Assembly: GCA_052139675.1 (NCBI GenBank)
Contig: JBKQWE010000065.1
Span: 10,623 to 74,622, forward strand
Length of the DNA: 64,000 bases
Reading direction: 5' to 3'
Origin: JBEKCB01 sp052139675
GTDB taxonomy: Bacteria > Planctomycetota > Brocadiia > CAIUPP01
The notes beneath the pieces were generated by a model, which worked only from the letters and a program-made list of their open reading frames with translations, was not told the DNA's origin and searched no databases. Each line of letters begins with the position of its first letter. The first letter of the stretch is position 1. A program made the position numbers and the translations under genes. This document shows positions 56,667 to 64,000 of the stretch, in pieces.

Positions 56667-59360
56667 ATGAAGCATAAGCAAAGTCATTCCGCTCTCCGTC
56701 GTTTCTGCGCCGACGAGTCCGGCCAGGGCATCATCTTCGCCGCGGCGACGCTGCTGCTGCTGGTGGGGTTCGTCGCGTTCGTGTTCAACTTCGGGCGGCT
56801 GCTCGACCGGCGGACGAAGACGCAGATCGCCGCCGATGCCGCCGCGTATTCCGGCGCGATGGTCGAGGCGGACGCGGTGAGCGCCATCGCCTGCATCAAC
56901 AGCGCCATGTCGCAGGTCTATTACAACAGCCTCAAGTACGCGGTGGACATGAACGAGTCGGCCGTGGCGGCGGAACTGGAATATTTGATGAGTCCGCAAT
57001 ACGTGCAGACCCTGTCGAACCCGCAGAGCCCGCCGGCTGCGCCGAGCGGCCCCGCCTGGATAACTTATTCCCAGACGGTGTTCCCCGTCGCGAGCAACGG
57101 CCTGCAGCAGGCGAAGCAGTGGATGGTGCAGCTCTCGCAGCTCGAGTATGCCATTGCCATCGTCACACCGCGCCTCGTTCAGGAAGAGATGTTCGCCGTC
57201 GCCGCCCGCGCGGGTGGCGAGCGCATGTCGGTCTACCCCAGTTTTCGTATGTTCCCTGCGTCGGACAGCCTGGTGCAATATGCGATCTCGTGCCTCGGCA
57301 ACGGATGGCAGGTCACCAACCTCGGCACGGGCGACTCGCTCACCGTCACGCTCAACGGCAATACGTGGGACATGAAGTGGATCTCGGCCACGTCGTCCCA
57401 GGAAGTTCAGATTACGCAGAACAGCTCGACGAGCTGGCAGATTCAGTTCTCCCAGCCGGCCGGCACGCCGGTCCAGTTCGTTAACATCGATAACGACCCG
57501 AACCTCGGATGGGTAATCTCGGGCACGGGCGTGAACCCGAGCGGCGGCCCGCCGGTCCCGATGCAGCCGATCACGTTCACGCCGGTTGACCCGGCCGGCC
57601 TCGGCTACAACGAGGGCGTGCAGATCAGCCAGGGCGGATCTTCACAAATACTGATGCGCAGCCCCGACGGCAACATCTCCCTCTGGAACGGCTCCAGTTA
57701 CATTCCGATGACCTCGAATACGACGAGCGTCGGCGGCGTGAACGTGCAGGTCAACGTCACGAATACGATCAAGTTTGCCGGCGGCGGCTCGGCGCAGATC
57801 GGCAATCCGACCGTCTTGAACATCGGCCAGCCGCAAGGGGCGCGCATCGTTCTGAGCAATCCGCCGACGATCTCGACCGGTTTCGGCCCGATCTGGATCT
57901 CCATCAACGGGTTCAACCCGAACCAGTTCAACATCTCCGCCGGCGGCTTCAGCCTGATGCCGGGCAATTCCAACGGCCGCTGGAACGACCACTATAACGC
58001 GTCCCAGGAACTCTGGTGGCGCAACCGGCTGGTGGTCATGGGGACCGACGCCAACGGCAATCCGAACCAGTGGGAATATGATTGGGAGCAGCTTGGCGCG
58101 CTGCTGCAACCAGAACCGAACAACGGCAACATCACCGCCCACGCGTTTATGGGCAGCGGTAACGGCTACACTTCCGATCCCGGCACGTGGCCGACCTGGA
58201 CCGGATGGTTCAACCCGTTTCCTTACCAGATGCCCAACAACCCTACACAGAACTATTCCATGCCGTATGATATCACGACCTGCGCGCCTCAATGGCCACA
58301 AAACGCCTACGGGCAGCCTGCAGCCGAATTCGGGCCGCGGGACCCGTTTGGCATCAGCCATTTGCTGCCTCAATACTGGCCGCAGAATATCGCGCCCCAG
58401 GCGTACTACCAGACCGCGCGCTGCGCTTATTGCAACGGTACGGGAATGATGCCCGGCAGCAATGTGGCCGGCTCCTGCCCGGTTTGCCACGGATGGGACA
58501 ATAATGGAAACCTGGGTTATTCCAATAAACGCGTTTTCATCGGCGACCTTCCGGCTACAAATTCGGTCATTTACTTGGTGAACCTGAGCGCGCAAGGCTC
58601 CTTCCCGGATGATTTTTATCTGACTGCGCCCATGTTCCGTAATACCAGCACCAACAGTAGCAGTTACCGGAACCCAGCAACGGGCGGTCCGCTTCCGCGG
58701 GCACTATTGCCGCTCGTCGCGTACTACGACTTCTTCAAGTGGGGCGTAAACGTCGGCGTCTGGAAACATCCTTATAACGGCTTATGGACCGCCGCGAACG
58801 GGAGCCAACCGGACAACCTGATGTTGTCCAACGCGCAGGACCCACTCTCTCAACTTGGACAACAAGTGGTGTTCTTCCCGAGTTCGATCGAGCCGGCCTG
58901 GGGAACGGTGGCGATCGCCAGCGCCCGCCTCGGCCTTTCGACCGCCGGCGGGGGCCTGCCAAACGGTGGCGTGGGGCTTCCGAATGTCAATGGAAATTAC
59001 CTCTGCCAGTTCAGCGACGCGGCCGACCGGCAAAACTGGTGTGATACCTCGCTCGAGAATCTCTACTACGCCGACGTGCAGGCGCAGCTCTTCGCCTCGA
59101 AGAACCAGGTGGGCGACTTCGACCTGGATGAGGCCATCCTGCAGGGCACTCCGGTCACCGCGATTGACGAGAGCGGGCTGTCGTACCTCTGGAGCTCGAT
59201 CCTGGCGCAGAATAGTTATAACTACCGCAATGACTGGATGAACCAGTTCAACGGAGAGCCCGATCCGCGGGTCGGCGCGGCTCTGAGGAACATGCAGGAC
59301 CGCCAGGGCGCGGCGTTCGATTACGGGAGCGCGAACTTGAATCAGGTCGTTGAACATTGA
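56667..59360 (+). CDS. tadG: Large TadG-like pilus assembly protein with a zinc-finger-like segment
   Basis: An 897-residue secreted or membrane-anchored protein. The N-terminus SGQGIIFAAATLLLLVGFVA and the next segment FGRLLDRRTKTQIAADAAAY are the TadG/TadE_F hallmark. The rest is Asn/Gly/Pro-rich, low in charge, and has a CAYCNGTG...CPVCHG pair (C586, C589, C604, C607) resembling a DnaJ-type zinc site. GAGG precedes the start. It follows tadE by 29 bases. Confidence 0.84.
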   Translation: MKHKQSHSALRRFCADESGQGIIFAAATLLLLVGFVAFVFNFGRLLDRRTKTQIAADAAAYSGAMVEADAVSAIACINSAMSQVYYNSLKYAVDMNESAVAAELEYLMSPQYVQTLSNPQSPPAAPSGPAWITYSQTVFPVASNGLQQAKQWMVQLSQLEYAIAIVTPRLVQEEMFAVAARAGGERMSVYPSFRMFPASDSLVQYAISCLGNGWQVTNLGTGDSLTVTLNGNTWDMKWISATSSQEVQITQNSSTSWQIQFSQPAGTPVQFVNIDNDPNLGWVISGTGVNPSGGPPVPMQPITFTPVDPAGLGYNEGVQISQGGSSQILMRSPDGNISLWNGSSYIPMTSNTTSVGGVNVQVNVTNTIKFAGGGSAQIGNPTVLNIGQPQGARIVLSNPPTISTGFGPIWISINGFNPNQFNISAGGFSLMPGNSNGRWNDHYNASQELWWRNRLVVMGTDANGNPNQWEYDWEQLGALLQPEPNNGNITAHAFMGSGNGYTSDPGTWPTWTGWFNPFPYQMPNNPTQNYSMPYDITTCAPQWPQNAYGQPAAEFGPRDPFGISHLLPQYWPQNIAPQAYYQTARCAYCNGTGMMPGSNVAGSCPVCHGWDNNGNLGYSNKRVFIGDLPATNSVIYLVNLSAQGSFPDDFYLTAPMFRNTSTNSSSYRNPATGGPLPRALLPLVAYYDFFKWGVNVGVWKHPYNGLWTAANGSQPDNLMLSNAQDPLSQLGQQVVFFPSSIEPAWGTVAIASARLGLSTAGGGLPNGGVGLPNVNGNYLCQFSDAADRQNWCDTSLENLYYADVQAQLFASKNQVGDFDLDEAILQGTPVTAIDESGLSYLWSSILAQNSYNYRNDWMNQFNGEPDPRVGAALRNMQDRQGAAFDYGSANLNQVVEH

Positions 59361-59485
59361 AGTGCAAAGTGCAAAGTGAAAACTGCAAGTTGAAATATGG
59401 AACGGCAACATGAATCGAGAGGCGCGCGGAATATGAGCGGCCAGAGACATTTTGCACTTTGTACTCTGCACTTTTCACTTTGCAT
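59357..59485. repeat. GCAAAGTG-word inverted repeat around the second TadE start
   Basis: Left array AAGTGCAAAGTGCAAAGTG (59357-59386) and right array of CACTTTG/TGCAC words (about 59448-59485). The right arm lies in the coding region of the next gene. Confidence 0.8.
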
Positions 59486-60596
59486 TCGCCGTCGCAACCT
59501 GCGCGCGACGGCGCTGATCGAAACGGCGATTGTCCTTCCGCTCTACATGCTTCTGCTCCTCGGGCTGCTGTATTTCGGCTATGCGACGCTGGGCCGGCAA
59601 CGGCAGGACAAGGCCACCGCCTACGCCGCGTGGCAGGCCGGGACGCAGCAGGCCGCACCGCAGCAAGCCGTCTCTTTGGTCGGCCCCGGCCCATTCTGGA
59701 TGTGGAGCGGCCCGATCACGACCAACCCGGCAGCGCCCGGCGTTTCCAGCGTCACATTCGGCGACACGACCTTCGCTGTCTACGGCGATAGCGTCAATGC
59801 GCCTGGACAGTGGGTCCGCCAGGGTGACGAGTACTACGGCATGACAATCAATGGTACGATCCCTATCCCGTGTCAGCTCCAGGGTGGTATCCACTCGCTT
59901 TCGAACGATGTGAGCGATTTGTTTGACTCCGAGCGGGTGACGGTGGACCTTTGGAATTACGCGCTCGGCACAACCACTCAGTACTTCAACTGGGTGCCGG
60001 GAGTGGGCATCCAAGAGAACTTCCAGACGAATTATCAGGATTTTGGCTCATACCTTAATCCAAACTCACCAGCGAACGCACCAACAGGCTTTGCGACCGG
60101 CGGCGGATTCGTTAACGCTGCGCCGCAGATGAATTGGATTCAAGGGCAGACTCCGGCGGCAACGCCGCCTACATTGGCCAATTACGATCTCTTGCTAGTC
60201 TCCGCACTAAACGGCCCGGTTGGTTCTGCTGGGGAACAATGGCTACAACGGTGCGCCGTGGAGTCCACCATGTCCTATAACCCGCCGTACTTGCCATGGA
60301 TCACGCGAGACGACACGCAGCAGCAGAACAGCGACAACAATATAACGAACTTTATGGCCTGGCAGAATCCCAATCCGCCGCCGACGACCGCGACGACGGA
60401 CTGCGACGTCACTCTTCGCAACCCGGGGCCGGCTTCCATGCGCTATGCAGCAGAGGAACCGCCGCAGACCGCAGACACGCTCCTGGCGGAAGTCGCGCAA
60501 TTCTTAGGTCAGTCCACGTTGGTACCGCCGAATAGCATGGACAACCTGCCGCTGAATTCGAGCATGACAATAGCGCAAGCGGGAACGCCCTGGTGA
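59433..60596 (+). CDS. tadE: TadE-like pilus protein (second)
   Basis: About 387 residues. RNLRATALIETAIVLPLYML followed by a hydrophobic helix is a TadE-type N-terminus. MSGQRHFALCTLHF precedes it and is encoded by a word repeat. The start ATG at 59433 has GAGAGG ten bases upstream; an ATG at 59397 is less likely. The remainder is Gly/Asn/Pro-rich and probably extracellular. Confidence 0.8.
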   Translation: MSGQRHFALCTLHFSLCIRRRNLRATALIETAIVLPLYMLLLLGLLYFGYATLGRQRQDKATAYAAWQAGTQQAAPQQAVSLVGPGPFWMWSGPITTNPAAPGVSSVTFGDTTFAVYGDSVNAPGQWVRQGDEYYGMTINGTIPIPCQLQGGIHSLSNDVSDLFDSERVTVDLWNYALGTTTQYFNWVPGVGIQENFQTNYQDFGSYLNPNSPANAPTGFATGGGFVNAAPQMNWIQGQTPAATPPTLANYDLLLVSALNGPVGSAGEQWLQRCAVESTMSYNPPYLPWITRDDTQQQNSDNNITNFMAWQNPNPPPTTATTDCDVTLRNPGPASMRYAAEEPPQTADTLLAEVAQFLGQSTLVPPNSMDNLPLNSSMTIAQAGTPW

Positions 60597-60612
60597 CGGC
60601 GATTTGTGAATT

Positions 60613-60637
60613 CCCGCCACACGCCCGGCGGGCAAGC
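60613..60637. repeat. CCCGCC...GGCGGGCAAGC palindrome, intergenic copy
   Basis: Full 25-base copy in the gap between the second tadE and the next gene. Confidence 0.85.
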
Positions 60638-60699
60638 TGATTGCTGATTGACGGAGAACGCGCGTTGAGCATGCGAGAGACCGCAGGCGGGTTCGGCCG

Positions 60700-61263
60700 A
60701 TGACGGAGGCCAATCGGAAATCAACTTGCCCGCCGGGCGTGGGGCGGGAAATCCGCTTGCCCGCCGGGCGTGGGGCGGGAAATCCCAAATCAGAAATCAT
60801 CCGGTTAGCGCTGATCGCGCTGGTCGCGGCGGCCATCCTCGCCGTCGGCCATTACGGCTTTCGCGCATTTTACGAGTCCGCCTCCGGCGGGCAAGCGGGC
60901 GTGGAGGCGCCGGGGGCGATTCAGTTCGGCCCGTCGGCCGGGCGCGGCGCGGCGGACGCGCCGGCGCCGCCTCGGTCGAGACCCGCCTTCTCGACGGCCG
61001 CGCGAGGCCGGCCGGCGCGGAACCTGGCCATGTACGCCAGCCAGGCTGCGCCGGAGGAAGTCATCCGGTTCTATCGCGCCGAAATGCCCCGGCTCGGCTG
61101 GACGGAGCGGAAGCTGCAGCGCGACGCGCCCGCCCCGGACGCCCTGGCGATGCTCTGGTACTCGAATGCGGCGGGAGATTCGTGTATCATTGCGGTCTCG
61201 ACCCAGCCGGCGGCGGAGACCGCGGTGACGGTCCTGCGCATGCCGTCGAGCGGCGGAAAATGA
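60700..61263 (+). CDS. Membrane-anchored protein of the Tad locus, unknown function
   Basis: A 187-residue protein with an N-terminal anchor (IIRLALIALVAAAILAVGHY, about residues 34-53), a Pro/Ala/Arg-rich linker and a C-terminal domain APEEVIRFYRAEMPRLGWTE. Two palindromes (60725-60779) encode CPPGVGREIRLPAGRGAGNP at the N-terminus, and a third (60878) lies just after the membrane anchor; the start may therefore be further in. I do not recognise the family. Confidence 0.65.
   Translation: MTEANRKSTCPPGVGREIRLPAGRGAGNPKSEIIRLALIALVAAAILAVGHYGFRAFYESASGGQAGVEAPGAIQFGPSAGRGAADAPAPPRSRPAFSTAARGRPARNLAMYASQAAPEEVIRFYRAEMPRLGWTERKLQRDAPAPDALAMLWYSNAAGDSCIIAVSTQPAAETAVTVLRMPSSGGK
60725..60779. repeat. 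Two tandem GCTTGCCCGCC...GGCGGG palindromes
   Basis: Copies at 60725-60748 and 60755-60779, inverse orientation, read in frame near the N-terminus of the gene at 60700. Confidence 0.85.
60878..60896. repeat. CCGCC...GGCGGGCAAGC palindrome, in-frame copy
   Basis: Short copy of the family in the same gene, just after its membrane anchor. Confidence 0.7.
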
Positions 61264-61276
61264 AAGGCGGCGACGG

Positions 61277-61412
61277 AGATTTCTGATTCTTGACTTCTGA
61301 TATCCCGCCACACGCCCGGCGGGCAAGCTGATTTCTGATTGGCGTATTCAACGCGTCTTCCCGTTTAATCAGAAATCAGATTTCAGCAATCAGAAATCGC
61401 AAATCGTTTTCT
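61277..61412. repeat. AATCAG-word hairpin with an embedded palindrome
   Basis: Left array of TTTCTGAT words (61277-61340) is split by a complete CCCGCC...GGCGGGCAAGC copy at 61304-61328. The right array of AATCAGAAATC words lies at about 61370-61412, just before the cpaB Shine-Dalgarno. Confidence 0.85.
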
Positions 61413-61425
61413 AAGGAGACCTGAC

Positions 61426-62289
61426 TTGAAGAACAAGCTGGCGCTGGTCGTGGCGGTGGTTCTGGGGCTGATCGCGGTTTACGGCATCGCGCGGTGGCAG
61501 CAGGGCGAGAAGGCGAAGTACGAGCAGAAATTCAAGACCGTCCGCGTCGCCGCCGCGGGCAAGCGCATCCCCGCCGGCACGGTTCTGGACCGGACCTGCC
61601 TGCTGAGCGAAGAATCGAAGGACGGCAAGGTGCTCCTGGGCATCGAGAAACCGGAGACGGCCGTCACCGGCGAGAACATCATGGTCGGCGACGAGGACCG
61701 GCTGATCGGCCTGACGATCAACCGCACCGTGGAGCGCGGCGACGACCTGCTCGTGAGCTATTTCCGGCAGCCGGTGGAGAAGCTCGACACGCAGTTGCAC
61801 CTCGGCGAACGGGCGATTACGCTGCGGGTGGACGCGATCAGCGGCGTCGCATCGAATATCACTCCAGGCAGCCACGTGGACATCATCGGCACCTTCCCGC
61901 TGGCGCAGCAGGCGGGCGCGGCGGCACCCATGAAGGCCGCCGGCGCGGCCGCCAGCCGCACGCTGCTGCTCTTCCAGGACGTCACGGTCATCGCCGTGGA
62001 CAACCGGACCCGCGATGAGGACTATGGACCGAGCGCCGGCGGCATGCGCTCGCGCAATTACGGCTCCGTCACGGTCGCCGCCACTTCGCAGGAAGCCAAC
62101 GTGCTCGTCTTCGCCCAGCAATACGGCGCGCTGACGCTGGCGCTGCGGCCGCCCGCCGACAGTCTGCCGCCGGCCGGCGAAATCGAGATCAACGAGAGCA
62201 ACGTCATCAAGAACGCCGAGGACGCCGAGCGGGCGCGCCAGGAGCGGCTGAAGAGCAGTTCGCCGATCCAGGCGACGCCGATGCAATAA
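61426..62289 (+). CDS. cpaB: Flp pilus assembly protein CpaB/RcpC
   Basis: A 287-residue periplasmic protein with an N-terminal signal-anchor (LALVVAVVLGLIAVYGIA), an SAF-like domain (FKTVRVAAAGKRIPAGTVLD) and the RcpC domain (AITLRVDAISGVASNITPGS then HVDIIGTFPL). It stabilises the outer-membrane secretin of the Tad system. The start is TTG with AAGGAGA seven bases upstream. Confidence 0.9.
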   Translation: MKNKLALVVAVVLGLIAVYGIARWQQGEKAKYEQKFKTVRVAAAGKRIPAGTVLDRTCLLSEESKDGKVLLGIEKPETAVTGENIMVGDEDRLIGLTINRTVERGDDLLVSYFRQPVEKLDTQLHLGERAITLRVDAISGVASNITPGSHVDIIGTFPLAQQAGAAAPMKAAGAAASRTLLLFQDVTVIAVDNRTRDEDYGPSAGGMRSRNYGSVTVAATSQEANVLVFAQQYGALTLALRPPADSLPPAGEIEINESNVIKNAEDAERARQERLKSSSPIQATPMQ

Positions 62290-62296
62290 CGCGACG

Positions 62297-62531
62297 GCGA
62301 TTTCTGATATCTGATTTCTGATTTGCGCTGTAGAAAACGTGGCTGCATTACACTTTGCGGCTGTTTCAGGGTCATTCCCAAGAGTGCGCCGCGTACGGCG
62401 CACGATGCGAAAGCGGGAAACCACGTTGTGCGCAGGATTCTGGATTCCCGCTTTCGCGGGAATGACATATGAACCGGCTGAAAAAATGAAGTTTTCTGCG
62501 GAGCAAAATCAGAAATCAGAAATCGCAAATC
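62297..62531. repeat. AATCAG-word hairpin with nested palindromes between cpaB and cpaF
   Basis: Arms at about 62297-62328 and 62505-62531. Between them lie the GTGCGCCG/CGGCGCAC hairpin (62384-62403) and a TTCCCGCTTTCGCGGGAA palindrome near 62450-62465, of a type widespread in bacterial genomes. This 286-base gap has no gene. Confidence 0.85.
62384..62403. repeat. GTGCGCCG/CGGCGCAC hairpin, second copy
   Basis: Same 20 bases as at 23838-23857. Confidence 0.75.
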
Positions 62532-62575
62532 ATGCGTGATGCGGCACGGTAGTTTTCGGATTGAAGGAACCGGCG

Positions 62576-64000
62576 ATGGCGATTCTTCTCATCAAGGACG
62601 AAAACGGCCTCGAGCGGCGCGCGGAGATCCAGCCGCTGCCGTTCCGCATCGGGAAGAAGTCCGGCCACAACGCGCTGGTGCTCGAGCACATCAGCATCTC
62701 CCGCGAGCACTGCATGATTTTCCAGGAGAAGGACGGATTCGCCGTCGTGGATTCGGAGAGCCGCAACGGCACGTATCTGAACGGGCGGCGGCTGACGGGC
62801 CGCGTGCAGGAGCCGCTGCATGACCGCGACGCGATCCGCGTAGGGCCGTTCACGCTTACGTTTTTCGAGCGCGATGCCGTCTCCGCCCCTTCGGCCGCGA
62901 TCAAGGCTGCGGCGGGCAGGGCCGTCTCGGCCGGCAAGCCCGCCCCGCCAGGCAAGCCCGCCCAGGCGGGCAAGCCTGCTGCGGCTGCTTCGGCCCACCA
63001 TACGCCCGTGGAACTCAAGAAGAAGGTGCACGAGGAAGTCCTGGCGACGCTGGACCTGAAGCACACGGACCTGACGGAGAAGAGCGCCGAAGAGGTCCAC
63101 GCGAAGGCCACCGCCGCCGCGCGCGCGGCCGTCCGGAAGTTCGACTCCGAGCGGCCCGCCTGGCTTCCCGCCGAGGTGCTCGTCAAGGAAGTCGTGGACG
63201 AGGCGGTGGGCCTCGGCCCGCTCGAGGACTTCCTGGCCGACGACAGCGTGGACGAGATCATGGTCAACGGCTGGGAGCACCTCTACATCGAGCGCCACGG
63301 CAAGATCACGCTGACCGAGAAACAATTCACGAGCAACGACCAGGTGCTGGCGGTCATCCGCCGCATCCTGGCGCCGATCGGGCGTCGCGTGGACGAATCG
63401 AGCCCGATGGTGGACGCGCGCCTGGCCGACGGGTCGCGCGTCAACGCCATCATCCCGCCGCTCTGCCTGACCGGGCCGACGATCACCATCCGCAAATTCG
63501 CCCGCACGCCGTACACGTACGAGGACCTGATCCGCTTCGGCTCGATCACGCTGGCGATGGCCGATTTCCTGAAGCTGGCCGTCCACAACCGGCGCAACGT
63601 GCTCATCTCCGGCGGGACCGGCTCGGGCAAGACGACGTTCCTCAACATCCTCAGCGGCTTCATCCCGCACACGGAACGCATCGTGACGATCGAGGACTCC
63701 GCCGAACTGCGGCTGGCGCAGGACCACGTCGTCTCCCTCGAGAGCAAGCCGGCGAGCATCGAAGGGAAGGGCGAGGTGCCGATCCGCAAGCTGGTCATCA
63801 ACGCACTGCGCATGCGGCCCGACCGGATCGTGGTCGGCGAGTGCCGCGGCGGCGAAGCGCTCGACATGTTGCAAGCGATGAACACCGGTCACGATGGATC
63901 GCTGACGACCACGCATGCTAATTCTCCCGTCGAGGCGATCGCGCGCATCGAAACGCTGGTGCTAATGGGCGGACTCGATCTACCGCAACGCGCGATTCGC
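62576..64000 (+). CDS. cpaF: FHA-CpaF/TadA pilus ATPase, truncated by window edge
   Basis: Cytoplasmic secretion ATPase powering Flp pilus assembly, here fused to an N-terminal FHA domain. 475 residues are visible. Residues 1-100 form the FHA domain (FRIGKKSGHNALVLEHISIS with SREH and DSESRNGTYLNG), which would bind phosphothreonine proteins. A linker (about 100-145) is largely repeat-encoded (AGKPAPPGKPAQAGKPA). The ATPase carries DEIMVNGWEHLYIE, Walker A GGTGSGKTT (about residues 346-354), RPDRIVVGECRGGEALDML and the His-box TTTHANS. AAGGAA precedes the ATG. The gene continues beyond 64000. Confidence 0.94.
   Translation, partial: MAILLIKDENGLERRAEIQPLPFRIGKKSGHNALVLEHISISREHCMIFQEKDGFAVVDSESRNGTYLNGRRLTGRVQEPLHDRDAIRVGPFTLTFFERDAVSAPSAAIKAAAGRAVSAGKPAPPGKPAQAGKPAAAASAHHTPVELKKKVHEEVLATLDLKHTDLTEKSAEEVHAKATAAARAAVRKFDSERPAWLPAEVLVKEVVDEAVGLGPLEDFLADDSVDEIMVNGWEHLYIERHGKITLTEKQFTSNDQVLAVIRRILAPIGRRVDESSPMVDARLADGSRVNAIIPPLCLTGPTITIRKFARTPYTYEDLIRFGSITLAMADFLKLAVHNRRNVLISGGTGSGKTTFLNILSGFIPHTERIVTIEDSAELRLAQDHVVSLESKPASIEGKGEVPIRKLVINALRMRPDRIVVGECRGGEALDMLQAMNTGHDGSLTTTHANSPVEAIARIETLVLMGGLDLPQRAIR
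62931..62976. repeat. GGCGGGCAAGC-type palindromes in the cpaF linker
   Basis: Two or three overlapping units GGCAAGCCCGCC and GGCGGGCAAGC encode the Lys/Pro/Ala-rich linker between the FHA and ATPase domains. Confidence 0.75.

Noticed and set aside
50922..62531. CRISPR array (from the AATCAG and other word repeats)
   Set aside because: Units are 5-12 bases, directly adjacent and inverted across a loop, with no constant-length spacers and no cas genes.
62339..62539. 66-residue ORF in the cpaB-cpaF gap
   Set aside because: It consists of translated palindromes and word repeats, including the common TTCCCGC...GCGGGAA type.
62516..63916. 466-residue minus-strand ORF opposite cpaF
   Set aside because: Shadow; FHA and CpaF motifs lie on the plus strand.

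Overview
The window is a 64 kb piece of a high-G+C bacterial chromosome, densely coded on both strands. Promoters that can be read match the housekeeping sigma-70 consensus with 17-bp spacers, and many genes have clear Shine-Dalgarno sequences with GTG or TTG starts as well as ATG. Several features together fit an uncultured lineage near the Planctomycetota/PVC group or a related candidate phylum: a DUF6941-like protein, a PIN-PhoH protein, an ECF sigma gene with a large membrane-anchored partner, a bacterial Pus10, a Tad pilus locus, and very abundant short interspersed repeats. This placement is inference; no rRNA gene or phylogenetic marker search was available.

Layout. 1-1465: end of a glutamate dehydrogenase gene and a small DUF6941-like protein. 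1482-10050 (minus): a Cus-type copper/silver efflux set (cusB-cusA-outer membrane factor) followed by a penicillin-acylase-family lipoprotein. 10288-14735: sulfotransferase, XRE regulator, mnmA, an archaeal-type Pus10, and an AbrB antitoxin with a truncated toxin. 14802-19995: pyrD-pyrK, a Mur-ligase-like gene and an ABC exporter. 19996-23928: a lower-G+C stretch with a tRNA-Pro fragment, an anti-sigma-like gene, an ECF sigma gene and gene debris. 23929-30354: ppdK (with a good terminator), an MFS transporter, a LOG-like protein and argS. 30470-36924: two HEPN/MNT toxin-antitoxin pairs, a radical SAM plus type III polyketide synthase pair, and nifU-nifS. 37042-42313: small conserved proteins, PIN-PhoH, CvpA, a nucleotidyltransferase, a GDPD and vapBC. 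42413-49425 (minus): the classic thrS-infC-rpmI-rplT-pheS-pheT translation operon with tRNA-Val upstream. 49666-53998: an AsnC-type ligand-binding protein, an Nfn/Sud-type flavoprotein pair and an FGGY sugar kinase. 54199-64000: a Tad/Flp pilus locus running off the window end in an FHA-CpaF fusion.

The most striking feature is repetitive DNA rather than a protein system. Many intergenic gaps hold two inverted arrays of short 5-12 base words; the word differs from gap to gap, and each pair could form a long hairpin. At least three distinct short palindrome families are also scattered through the window. One of them, CCCGCC...GGCGGGCAAGC, lies in frame inside mnmA, argS, a polyketide synthase gene, pheT, nfnB, the gene at 60700 and cpaF. 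A 120-bp exact duplication of the nifS 3' end brackets one HEPN/MNT module and supplies the stop codon of its HEPN gene. Further points are the bacterial Pus10, a PheT without its EMAP domain, and pilus genes whose N-termini are encoded by repeat DNA.
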